A DNA stretch of 46,241 nt from an uncultured Clostridia bacterium (GTDB lineage Bacteria; Bacillota; Clostridia; TANB77; CAG-508), in assembly GCA_944388035.1 (NCBI GenBank), contig CALXHF010000012.1, positions 1 through 46,241 of the forward strand. The letters are read 5' to 3'. Below the pieces are notes generated by a model, which ran no database searches, was not told the DNA's origin, and saw nothing but the letters and a program-made list of their open reading frames with translations. The position numbers and the translations under genes are program-made. Every line of letters begins with the position of its first letter. The first letter of the stretch is position 1. This document shows, piece by piece, positions 39,053-46,241 of this stretch.

Positions 39053-39081
39053 TTGAAAATTAGCAGAAAAAGTGCTAAAAT
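39053..39081 (+). promoter_or_regulatory. Promoter of small orphan gene 1
   Basis: TTGAAA (39053-39058), 17 bp, TAAAAT (39076-39081) with upstream TGC (extended -10). An inverted repeat TTAGCA/TGCTAA (39060-39065 and 39073-39078) overlaps the -10. Confidence 0.75.
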
Positions 39082-39117
39082 ATACACGTACGGTAAATTC
39101 CAAAGTTTGGAGGAAAA

Positions 39118-39339
39118 ATGTCTAAGAGTCTACACGAAATTGCAAAAGACTATCTTGGAGAGGTTGCAGATGCTATAGCAGAAGTTTCTAAGTTGTCAGA
39201 TGCAAGAGAAGAGCCTGATTCAAGGGTACTATATTCAGCTATCCAAGAAGCTGAAACTACCATAACGAAGGCAGGAAGTAGAGCAAGAGGAGCTATTATG
39301 GATAGCGACAAAAATGCAAGAGAGGAGATTTTCTCATAA
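39118..39339 (+). CDS. Small orphan protein 1 (unknown)
   Basis: 73 residues, mostly helical, acidic in the first half (HEIAKDYLGEVADAIAEVSKLSDAREEPDS) and Ala/Arg/Lys-rich in the second. No membrane helix or known motif. ATG after TTGGAGG. GC content is about 40%, well above plsX or most neighbours, and it uses CTA, GAG, CAC and AGG more. It has its own extended -10 promoter and terminator, between tuf and plsX, a place without a conserved gene. Expression looks strong, but no function can be proposed. Confidence 0.7.
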   Translation: MSKSLHEIAKDYLGEVADAIAEVSKLSDAREEPDSRVLYSAIQEAETTITKAGSRARGAIMDSDKNAREEIFS

Positions 39340-39384
39340 CCGCTTAAGACATTTTACCAACTCTTAAGCTAATGCTAAGAGAAT

Positions 39385-39425
39385 AAATGCTAGGTATGGT
39401 AAAAGCTATGCCTAGTATTTTTTTT
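39385..39425 (+). terminator. Terminator of small orphan gene 1
   Basis: 13-bp stem with G-T pairs (39385-39397/39408-39420) followed by T residues; it abuts the next -35. Confidence 0.85.
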
Positions 39426-39452
39426 GAAAATTATGTAGATTTGTGTTATAAT
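39424..39452 (+). promoter_or_regulatory. Promoter of small orphan gene 2
   Basis: TTGAAA (39424-39429), 17 bp, TATAAT (39447-39452) with TGT before it, a near-ideal extended -10 promoter. Confidence 0.8.
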
Positions 39453-39497
39453 AAATATAGATTGCAATAATGCAATCATAAGTAGAAAGGTAAGACA

Positions 39498-39725
39498 ATG
39501 CTAGATTTGGAACCAATTTTGAGGAGTGCAATGACAGAGATTGAGAGGAAAGAGCAAATCGAAATTTGGTACAAAGATGTAAAAAAGATTCTTATTGAGG
39601 CAAGGGACAGAGAGTTCCTAAAAATAGACACTGGAGTTTCGCACGAAAGTGCTGCTGCTGTCAAGAACAGGTTTGATATGTATTTCTACTATCTCGAGGA
39701 ATTCTTCAAGAAGAGCCAAGAGTAG
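39498..39725 (+). CDS. Small orphan protein 2 (unknown)
   Basis: 75 residues, helical, charged (MLDLEPILRSAMTEIERKEQIEIWYKD...) with an aromatic C-terminal helix (FDMYFYYLEEFFKK). No membrane segment or known domain. AAAGG lies upstream of ATG. Like its neighbour it uses more GAG, CTC, TTC and AAG codons than most genes here, and it is a complete single-gene unit with a strong promoter and terminator. The two small genes are not obviously similar in sequence. Possibly lineage-specific or acquired. Confidence 0.7.
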   Translation: MLDLEPILRSAMTEIERKEQIEIWYKDVKKILIEARDREFLKIDTGVSHESAAAVKNRFDMYFYYLEEFFKKSQE

Positions 39726-39735
39726 TCTTACCAAT

Positions 39736-39774
39736 GTGTCAGCTGAAAGTTTAGCTGGCACTTTTATTATTTTA
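39736..39774 (+). terminator. Terminator of small orphan gene 2
   Basis: 9-bp stem GTGTCAGCT (39736-39744)/AGCTGGCAC (39753-39761) with one G-T pair, then a T-rich tail. Confidence 0.82.
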
Positions 39775-39784
39775 TAAAAAATAC

Positions 39785-39813
39785 TTGCTTTTTTCTAAAA
39801 ACAATAATAAAAT
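39785..39813 (+). promoter_or_regulatory. Promoter of plsX
   Basis: TTGCTT (39785-39790), 17 bp, TAAAAT (39808-39813). Confidence 0.7.
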
Positions 39814-39861
39814 ATGTATGTTATAAATAAAATAGAAAAAGACAGTTGGAGGAATATATAT

Positions 39862-40893
39862 ATGAAAATATTATTAGATGCAATGGGCGGAGATAATGCA
39901 CCAGATGCTAATATAAAAGGAGCAGTAGAAGCAATAAATAAAGTAAAAGCAGAAGTGATATTAATAGGCAAAGAAGAAATAATAAGAGATAAAATAAAAG
40001 AATTTTATGGTAAAGAAATAGAAGAAATATCTGATAGGTTAAAAATAAAAAATGCAAGTGAAACAATAGAAATGGAAGACCAACCAACAGTAGCAATAAG
40101 ACATAAAAAAGATTCTTCTATGGTAGTAGGTTTTAAAATGCTAAAAGAAGGAGAAGGAGATGTATTTATCTCTGCTGGGAATTCTGGAGCATTACTTACA
40201 GGTGCTACATTAATAGTAGGAAGAATAAAAGGAATAGATAGACCAGCTTTAGCAGGAATACTTCCAGCATATAAAAGTCAGTTATTATTAATAGATGCAG
40301 GTTCAAATACAAATTGTAAGCCGATAAATTTACTTCAATTTGCACAAATGTCTAGTATTTATTTAAAAAACACATATGGAATAGAAAGGCCGGCAATAGG
40401 ATTATTAAATATAGGAACAGAAGAAACAAAAGGAAATGATTTAGTAAAAGAAAGTTATATGCTATTAAAAGAAAAATCCGAGGAGTTAGATATAAATTTT
40501 GTTGGAAATGTAGAGGGGAGAGATGCTTTCTCTGGAAAAATAGATGCAATAGTAACAGATGGTTTTACGGGAAACGTATTTTTAAAAACAACAGAAGGTC
40601 TTGGAAAATTTGTTAAAAGAACATTAACAGAAAGTTTAACACATAATTTGTTATCTAAAATATTAGCAATACCAGCACTTCCTTCTATAAAAAAATTCTC
40701 AAAGACAATGGACTATAAATCATATGGAGGAGCATTGTTCTTAGGAGTAAAAAAACCAGTTGTAAAGGCACACGGAAGTAGTGATAAATTATTATTCCAA
40801 TATACAATAATACAAGCAGAAAAATTTGTTGAAAATAAAGCTGTAGAAAAAATGATTGAACAATTTGAAAGACAAAAAAATGAAGAAAAATAA
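39862..40893 (+). CDS. plsX: Phosphate acyltransferase PlsX
   Basis: Converts acyl-ACP to acyl-phosphate, the first step of phospholipid synthesis by the PlsX/PlsY route. N-terminal ILLDAMGGDNAPD, then ETIEMEDQPTVAIRHKKDSSMVVG, SAGNSGALLTGAT, and the late motif VTDGFTGNVFLKTTEGLG. ATG 39862 has TTGGAGGA 8 nt upstream and gives 343 aa, the usual size; the longer in-frame version from 39814 would overlap the promoter. acpP follows, as expected functionally, but with its own promoter. No fapR or rpmF neighbour is seen. Confidence 0.96.
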   Translation: MKILLDAMGGDNAPDANIKGAVEAINKVKAEVILIGKEEIIRDKIKEFYGKEIEEISDRLKIKNASETIEMEDQPTVAIRHKKDSSMVVGFKMLKEGEGDVFISAGNSGALLTGATLIVGRIKGIDRPALAGILPAYKSQLLLIDAGSNTNCKPINLLQFAQMSSIYLKNTYGIERPAIGLLNIGTEETKGNDLVKESYMLLKEKSEELDINFVGNVEGRDAFSGKIDAIVTDGFTGNVFLKTTEGLGKFVKRTLTESLTHNLLSKILAIPALPSIKKFSKTMDYKSYGGALFLGVKKPVVKAHGSSDKLLFQYTIIQAEKFVENKAVEKMIEQFERQKNEEK

Positions 40894-40943
40894 GTACTTT
40901 ACCGACTTAGTAGTATAAATTTATAAAAAAATATAATTTTTAC

Positions 40944-40972
40944 TTGACAAAACTAAAAACATATAATATAAA
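40944..40972 (+). promoter_or_regulatory. Promoter of acpP
   Basis: TTGACA (40944-40949), 17 bp, TATAAA (40967-40972). Confidence 0.7.
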
Positions 40973-41043
40973 TGAATTATCGAAAAGAAAAAAACAAATG
41001 GATAAATCATTTGCAAACTTGAGAGGAGGTGAACTCTAGAGTT

Positions 41044-41286
41044 ATGAGTTCAGAAGAAGTATTAGAAAAAGTAAAAGGAATAATTGTTGAACAATTAGGT
41101 GTTTCAGATTCAGCAGTTACAATGGAAGCATCTTTTATAGATGATTTAGGTGCTGATTCATTAGATATAGTTGAATTAGTAATGGCATTAGAAGAAGAAT
41201 TCGATATAGAAATTCCTGATAGCGACGCAGAAAAAGTTGTAACAGTAGGAGATGTAGTTGATTACATAAAAGAAAATGTAAAATAG
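41044..41286 (+). CDS. acpP: Acyl carrier protein
   Basis: 80-aa carrier of growing fatty acyl chains. The 4'-phosphopantetheine attachment Ser39 is in [21 protein letters not shown], and the C-terminal helix ends in [11 protein letters not shown] choose ATG 41044, preceded by GGAGGTGA at 41025-41032. The in-frame GTG at 41029 lies inside that SD. The 11-nt gap is long, but it contains the palindrome AACTCTAGAGTT (41032-41043), which would shorten it if folded. Confidence 0.96.
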   Translation: MSSEEVLEKVKGIIVEQLGVSDSAVTMEASFIDDLGADSLDIVELVMALEEEFDIEIPDSDAEKVVTVGDVVDYIKENVK

Positions 41287-41289
41287 ATA

Positions 41290-41318
41290 AAAGCCTATGC
41301 GAAATCATAGGTTTTTTT
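41290..41318 (+). terminator. Terminator of acpP
   Basis: Stem CCTATG (41294-41299)/CATAGG (41306-41311), extended by a G-T and A-T pairs, then seven T residues. The convergent carboxypeptidase gene ends right after it. Confidence 0.85.
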
Positions 41319-41319
41319 C

Positions 41320-42519
41320 TTATATAAAATCATTTAAAATATTAGAATAATTCTTAAAAAAATCATTTAAATAGTAAAATACATTTTTCTTTTTAATATC
41401 TTGATTAGAGAGAATATCGCCTTCTAGAATAGTTCTTGAATCTGTGTAAATTCTAAAAGAGCCAATTTTAGTATTTAAAGTAATAGGAGCAGATAGATTT
41501 TTATTAATGTTAAATTCAGTTTTAATAGAAGAAATTTCTTCTTTTTTTAATGGAACAACAGGAGTATCTATATTAGATAATTTAATATCTAGACTAGAAG
41601 AAATCCCTTTTTCAATATAAAAATAATTATTATTTTCAAGTTTCCATTTATCTAAATCTTTATTTAAAATATCTTTAATATTTACATATTCAAAATTAGA
41701 AAAAGAATATTCAATAAGCTTTTTACTGTCTGAAGATCTGAAATTTTTAGTATCACAACCTAAAACTACACATATAATATCCATATTATCTCTTTTACAA
41801 CTAGTAACTAAACACCTATTAGCTCCATTTGTAAAACCTGTTTTAACCCCATATACACCATTTACGTTTCCTAATAATTCATTTGTATTATTAAGTGTTT
41901 TAGGTTTACCATTAATATTTATAGTGTAGTTTTTTGTTCCTACAATTTCTGAAAATGTAGAATTATTTAAAGCATAATCTGTAAGAAGAGCCAATTCATA
42001 CGCAGTAGTATAGTGGTTATCAGAGTCTAAACCGTGAGGTGTTTCGAAATGAGTGTTTATAAGACCTAAATCAGAAGCTTTTTTATTCATTAGATTTGCA
42101 AATTCTAAAACACTTCCAGAACAGCTTTCTGCTAAACAAACAGCAGCATCATTTCCAGAAACTAAAAGCAAGCCATATAGTAAATCTTTTATAGTAATTT
42201 TATCATTTTCTTTAAGACCTAATCTAGAACCACCAGTTCTTGCTGCTTTTTTGGAAACTGTAACATTTTTTTCTAAATCGCAGTTTTCTATAATAATAGT
42301 AGCGGTCATAATTTTAGTTGTAGAAGCCATTTTTACTTTATTATATTCGTTTTTACCAAATAAAACTTTTTTACTTGTTCTATCTAACACTATACAAGAG
42401 CGAGCGTTTATATTAAGAGGGTTTTCTTCACTTGCAAAACTATTTCTAAAAGTACAAGTAAAAAATACAAATAAAAAAAACAAAATGAATAATTTTTTAA
42501 ATAATAAATTTAAACGCAT
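41320..42519 (-). CDS. D-alanyl-D-alanine carboxypeptidase (S11, PBP5-type)
   Basis: Low-molecular-weight penicillin-binding protein that trims the terminal D-Ala of peptidoglycan stem peptides. A signal peptide occupies about residues 1-30 (hydrophobic LFILFFLFVFF core). Catalytic motifs are Ser66-x-x-Lys69 (STTK), SGN at 121-123 and KTG at 226-228. A C-terminal beta domain (about 290-370) and a short amphipathic helix at the end, likely membrane-binding, complete a 399-aa DacF-like protein. On the minus strand, GGTGG precedes ATG. It may act in vegetative wall or spore cortex; sequence alone does not decide. Confidence 0.93.
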   Translation of the reverse strand: MRLNLLFKKLFILFFLFVFFTCTFRNSFASEENPLNINARSCIVLDRTSKKVLFGKNEYNKVKMASTTKIMTATIIIENCDLEKNVTVSKKAARTGGSRLGLKENDKITIKDLLYGLLLVSGNDAAVCLAESCSGSVLEFANLMNKKASDLGLINTHFETPHGLDSDNHYTTAYELALLTDYALNNSTFSEIVGTKNYTININGKPKTLNNTNELLGNVNGVYGVKTGFTNGANRCLVTSCKRDNMDIICVVLGCDTKNFRSSDSKKLIEYSFSNFEYVNIKDILNKDLDKWKLENNNYFYIEKGISSSLDIKLSNIDTPVVPLKKEEISSIKTEFNINKNLSAPITLNTKIGSFRIYTDSRTILEGDILSNQDIKKKNVFYYLNDFFKNYSNILNDFI

Positions 42520-42843
42520 AATACCACCATTTAAAATATATGATGAAAAAATAAAAATATGAGAAAGAAGAATTTTAAAATATTAAGGAACTTAAAAATA
42601 TACGGAAATACGAAATATTATCTCAAATTCACATAAAATCTTGATTTTGACTTAAAAATGTAATATAATTGTAATGTAGGGATAATTTTTTTAAAATAAC
42701 TTTTTTTGTTTGTTTCCGTAAGGTTTTTAAACTCAAAGAAATTTTAAAAAAATATTATCCAAAATATGCTATTGACTAATGAGAAAAAAATAGTAAAATA
42801 TAATACAGAAGATTATATATTAAAGTAAAAAGGAGAGAAAAAA
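42520..42843. promoter_or_regulatory. Divergent regulatory region between carboxypeptidase and adhesin genes
   Basis: 324 nt without a gene. For the minus-strand carboxypeptidase: TTGAGA (read at 42626-42621), 18 bp, TATATT (42602-42597). For the adhesin: TTGATT (42641-42646), 17 bp, TATAAT (42664-42669), and closer TTGACT (42772-42777), 16 bp, TAAAAT (42794-42799). Two copies of the TACGGAAA-type word sit here, 42601-42609 and, inverted, 42713-42723, one inside the carboxypeptidase promoter spacer and one between the two adhesin promoters. Confidence 0.5.
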
Positions 42844-45800
42844 ATGAACCGAAAAAATCTTTTATTAAGCTTAGTTGTTTTAGTTGTGTTAATGATAGTT
42901 AGCTTATTACCAACATTTGTAAATGCACAAGTAGCTAATACACCATTATATCTTGGAATAACTGAATTAAGAACAAATGATACACCTAATATGGGGTATT
43001 CAATTGGCGATCCAAATACTAATGATACAGGAATAGATGATGCTAATGCAGCTAAATTGTGGAATATTAGAGAACTTGAAAGTGCAAATGATAAAGCACC
43101 AGTAAAAACAAATGGGAATAAAAACATATATTGTGTTAAAGCCGGAGTAGGTTTTTCAAATACTCATAAAAGTGCAACATACAATATTTTTTATGATATG
43201 AAAACAGAAAGAGCAAATATTCCTGATAATGTAATAGATTATAAAAATGAAAATATAACTGTAGACGGAGTAACAGTTAATAGATATGATGCATTACTTG
43301 CTTTAGCTGATATGTTATTTTTGATAGATGATAATAATACAGATGAAGAAAGATTAGCATATCTAGAAGCTAATGGAGCATCAAATGGATATCCAGACGG
43401 TGCAGATGTAATATTAACAAGAGATGATATTGCAGCAGTACAACAAGCAGCTATATGGTTCTTTACAAACAGTGAAGAAGGAACTAAATTTGATAAAAGA
43501 GAAGATACTACTTGGTTAAACTACACATTAGACGGAAATGATTATGAACCTTTAACAGATTATCATCAAGGTGAAGTTGACGGAATAAAAGATGAAGGAT
43601 ATCAAAGAAATGAACAAGCAAATTTATTATATAATAACTTAATTAAAAAAGCTGTTCAAAATGCTAATAATTATTCTGGTTCAACATCAAATACAGGTTT
43701 ACCTGTTAAATTAAATACACAAACACTAAATTATGAAGAATCAAATGGTTCATATATATTAGGACCAATAAATATAGCTGAAATATCAAATCTTCCATAT
43801 AATATTAATTTGAAAATTGAAAATGGAAGCACAACAATAAATGATTATAAATTATTAAATGCTGATAAACAAGAAGTAGAAGAAGGAACAACAATAAATG
43901 ATTTAGTAGGTAGTGATTTTTATATATCAGTAGATGTAGACGATGTAGAAACAATAAAATTAACATTTGGTGTAGATTATAGTTATAATAAATTAACATT
44001 ATGGACTACAGAAACAGCAAAAGAACAACCTGTTATGATACCTGAAAAAATTGAAGATTCAGAAAACTTAATTTTAGAAGTTACACCAGAGAATGAACCT
44101 TTTGACTTAGCTTTAAGAAAATATATAACACAAGTAAATGGTGTAAATGTAACAAATTCAAGAGTACCAGAAATAGATGAAGGAAGCTTACAAACAGGAA
44201 CAACATCTACATATAAACATAGAAAAGACCCAGTTTTAGTAGAAACAGGAAGTACAGTTACATATAATATTACAATATATAATGAAGGAGAAAAAGATGG
44301 TCGTGCAACAAAAATTGTAGACCAATTACCAACAGGGCTTAAGTTTACTCAGGTTGTAAGTGGTAATTTTGAATTAGAATCTTATGATGAAAGTGGAGAT
44401 AATAAATTAACATTAGTAAGAAAATCAGGAAATGAAGATAATTTACCAGCATATACTGGAACAGGAGATCCAAGTTCAGAAACAATTACAATAGAGTGTG
44501 AGGTAACTGCTACTCCAGATGATACAGAAACAAGAGTATTAACTAATGTAGCTTGGATAGCGGAAGAATATAATGCAGAGGACAATGTTACAATTACAAA
44601 CCAAGATGGAGCAGATAGAGATTCAACACCAGAAACAACTCCAGATGTAAATAAAGATAATATGGAAGATTACACTGGTAATGCCGAAAATAAACAAGAC
44701 TTAACAGATTCTGATTACTATTATAAAGGACAAGAAGACGATGACGATTTTGAAAAATTAGTTTTAATGCCAGAATCATTTGACTTAAAATTAATAAAAA
44801 GAATTACAGCTGTAAATGATAGAGTTATAGAACCAGACAGATTAAAAGGTGTAGATGTAAGCAACTTAAATAGAGTTGATGAAGAAGGAAATGTTGTTAC
44901 AACAGCAGATTATGATATTGATAAAACACCAGTTTCTGTTAAAAAAGGTGATATAGTTACATATACATTTAGAATATATAATGAAGGAACAATTGATGGT
45001 TATGCATCAGAAATAACAGAAGATGTACCAGAAGGTCTAGAATTTATTTGGTCTGAGCTAGAAGGTGAAGACTTAGATAATGATCCAAACTTAACAGATG
45101 CTGAAAAAGAAGCAGTTAAGTTCAATCAACAGTATTTATGGGGTAACTTCCAATATGATGAAAATAGAGAAAAAATAGTGCAAATATCTACAGATTATTT
45201 ATCTAAAGAAGTAGATGATGAAAACTTAATACCAGCATTTGGTGATAATGATGGAACAAAAACAGAAGAAGATTTACATTATAAAGAAGTATCAGTAAAA
45301 TTTAAAGTTATATCAGATGATGTTACAGGTACAACAATTAGAAACGAAGCAGCTATTACTGAAGATACAGACGAAAATGGTGACCCAGTAGATGATAGAG
45401 ATTCTAGTACAGAAGATTGGGTAAAATATGAAGATGATGAAGATTATGATAATATAATTTTACAATCATTTGACCTAGCATTAAGAAAATTTGTAGTAGC
45501 AGTAAGTAATGACGAAACAATAGATGATGAAGAATATCTAAAAAATGCTGATGGTTCATATTCAAGAGCACCAGTAGTTGACACATCACTTTTAAATACA
45601 ACAGATGCAGATGGTAATTTAATTACAACAGCTATTTATAATCATACTAAAGAGCCTGTATTAGTACAAATAGACGATTATGTTGTATATATGTTAAGAG
45701 TATATAACGAAGGAGAGACAGCTGGATATGCAGCAGAAATTAAAGACCATTTACCACCATATTTAGAATTTGTAGATAATGAATTTAATAAAGAATATGG

Positions 45801-46241
45801 TTGGGAAGTATCAGAAGACGGAAGAACAGTTACGACAAGATATCTAGAAAATTCTTTAATAGAAGCAGCTAGTAAAAACGAAGAAGGCGGATATGTTTTA
45901 TCTTATGTAGATGTTCCAATTATGTGCAAAATTACAAACAATGCACCAACAAGTGAGAATATAACAAATATCGCAGACATAACAGAATATCAAGATGAAA
46001 ACAAAGAGCCAGTAAGAGATAGAGACTCAAATGAAGATAATGTAAACCTTCCATCAGATGAAGAATTACCAAATTATAAAGATGATGTTACAGGAGATTA
46101 TATACCAGGGCAAGAAGATGATGATGATTTTGAAAAAGTGGTAATTAAAATATTTGACCTAAGTTTAAGAAAATGGGTAACACAAGCAATAGTAATAGAT
46201 AAAGATGGACAAACAATAACAGAAACAGGACATCAGCCATA
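42844..46241 (+). CDS. Secreted thioester-domain adhesin with repeated ~228-residue modules (cut by window end)
   Basis: At least 1132 residues with no stop before the edge. A signal peptide lies at about 1-29 (MNRKNLLLSLVV..., ending near VNAQ). The N-terminal part resembles the thioester domain of Gram-positive adhesins: a Tyr-Cys motif with Cys97 (IYCVKAG) and a Gln-x-A-I-W motif with Gln201 (QAAIW), the pair expected to form an internal Cys-Gln thioester that bonds to host amines. Then come repeats beginning FDLALRKYIT (420), FDLKLIKRIT (646), FDLALRKFVV (876) and FDLSLRKWVT (1104), each with a DUF11-like beta-sandwich (VTYNITIYNEG..., LPTGLKF...) and an Asp/Glu-rich linker (QEDDDDFEK). 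ATG follows AAAGGAG. Cell-wall anchor and length are beyond the window. Confidence 0.85.
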   Translation, partial: MNRKNLLLSLVVLVVLMIVSLLPTFVNAQVANTPLYLGITELRTNDTPNMGYSIGDPNTNDTGIDDANAAKLWNIRELESANDKAPVKTNGNKNIYCVKAGVGFSNTHKSATYNIFYDMKTERANIPDNVIDYKNENITVDGVTVNRYDALLALADMLFLIDDNNTDEERLAYLEANGASNGYPDGADVILTRDDIAAVQQAAIWFFTNSEEGTKFDKREDTTWLNYTLDGNDYEPLTDYHQGEVDGIKDEGYQRNEQANLLYNNLIKKAVQNANNYSGSTSNTGLPVKLNTQTLNYEESNGSYILGPINIAEISNLPYNINLKIENGSTTINDYKLLNADKQEVEEGTTINDLVGSDFYISVDVDDVETIKLTFGVDYSYNKLTLWTTETAKEQPVMIPEKIEDSENLILEVTPENEPFDLALRKYITQVNGVNVTNSRVPEIDEGSLQTGTTSTYKHRKDPVLVETGSTVTYNITIYNEGEKDGRATKIVDQLPTGLKFTQVVSGNFELESYDESGDNKLTLVRKSGNEDNLPAYTGTGDPSSETITIECEVTATPDDTETRVLTNVAWIAEEYNAEDNVTITNQDGADRDSTPETTPDVNKDNMEDYTGNAENKQDLTDSDYYYKGQEDDDDFEKLVLMPESFDLKLIKRITAVNDRVIEPDRLKGVDVSNLNRVDEEGNVVTTADYDIDKTPVSVKKGDIVTYTFRIYNEGTIDGYASEITEDVPEGLEFIWSELEGEDLDNDPNLTDAEKEAVKFNQQYLWGNFQYDENREKIVQISTDYLSKEVDDENLIPAFGDNDGTKTEEDLHYKEVSVKFKVISDDVTGTTIRNEAAITEDTDENGDPVDDRDSSTEDWVKYEDDEDYDNIILQSFDLALRKFVVAVSNDETIDDEEYLKNADGSYSRAPVVDTSLLNTTDADGNLITTAIYNHTKEPVLVQIDDYVVYMLRVYNEGETAGYAAEIKDHLPPYLEFVDNEFNKEYGWEVSEDGRTVTTRYLENSLIEAASKNEEGGYVLSYVDVPIMCKITNNAPTSENITNIADITEYQDENKEPVRDRDSNEDNVNLPSDEELPNYKDDVTGDYIPGQEDDDDFEKVVIKIFDLSLRKWVTQAIVIDKDGQTITETGHQP
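44101..46241 (+). repeat. Protein repeat modules in the adhesin
   Basis: Modules start at 44101, 44779, 45469 and 46153, giving lengths of 226, 230 and 228 codons; the fourth is cut off. They share the FDL-x-L-x-(K)-R/K start and a GQEDDDDFEK-type linker before modules 2 and 4. DNA identity between modules is only partial, so they are old, diverged duplications. Confidence 0.8.

Noticed and set aside
42053..42562. Long + strand open frame opposite the carboxypeptidase gene
   Set aside because: Fully antisense to a gene with clear PBP motifs; codon use and product are unlike real genes here.

Overview
The window is AT-rich, with coding DNA dominated by AAA, GAA, ATA, TTA and AGA codons. It has Gram-positive gene neighbourhoods (gdpP-rplI-dnaB, tilS-ftsH, rpsL-rpsG-fusA-tuf, plsX-acpP), SD sequences of the AGGAGG type and frequent TTG/GTG starts. 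A Spo0E-like protein with an upstream Spo0A-box match points to a spore-forming lineage. I infer a low-GC Clostridia-type Firmicute, probably an uncultivated gut or anaerobic lineage; species cannot be named from the sequence. No rRNA, tRNA, CRISPR array or intact insertion sequence was seen. Nearly all genes lie on the + strand; only asd and a D,D-carboxypeptidase are on the minus strand.

Layout. 1-2040: end of a cut-off gene, exonuclease III and an AI-2E-family membrane protein. 2160-9958: rpoB and rpoC behind a long structured leader. 10020-15375: gdpP (broken by one extra base), a pilin-like protein with an FGE/C-type-lectin-like C-terminus, rplI and dnaB. 15637-19665: Rpn-family nuclease, tilS, ftsH. 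19789-23667: J-domain membrane protein, rpsU, the M16 pair yfmF/yfmH, Spo0E-like protein. 24019-27912: lysine/threonine pathway genes lysC-dapA-dapB with convergent asd. 28177-32903: SWIM/SNF2 helicase (broken in its Walker A motif by one extra base) and trmFO. 33056-34396: a tiny acidic protein and a coiled-coil protein. 34546-39004: rpsL, rpsG, fusA, tuf. 39118-39725: two small orphan genes. 39862-41286: plsX and acpP. 41320-42519: D,D-carboxypeptidase (minus strand). 42844 to the end: a large secreted thioester-domain adhesin with ~228-residue repeats, cut off by the window edge.

How the genes work together. Most of the window is housekeeping: transcription (rpoBC), translation (S12, S7, S21, L9, EF-G, EF-Tu, tilS, trmFO), replication (dnaB), repair (xth), membrane quality control (ftsH), fatty acid/phospholipid initiation (plsX, acpP) and diaminopimelate synthesis for lysine and peptidoglycan. 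The accessory interest lies in the surface proteins (pilin-like/lectin protein; thioester adhesin), in orphan small genes inserted into conserved neighbourhoods, and in several structured non-coding spacers.

Promoters are easy to see. At least nine have a -35 near TTGACA and a -10 reading TAAAAT exactly 17 bp downstream. Most transcription units end in strong hairpin/T-run terminators. Two long genes each carry a single extra base; both could be sequence errors. I found no clearly new defence or mobile system. The best candidates for something undescribed are the mosaic 3' end of the lectin-like gene, the structured RNAs around rpoB/rpoC, the orphan two-gene units, and a TACGGAAA motif concentrated in spacers.
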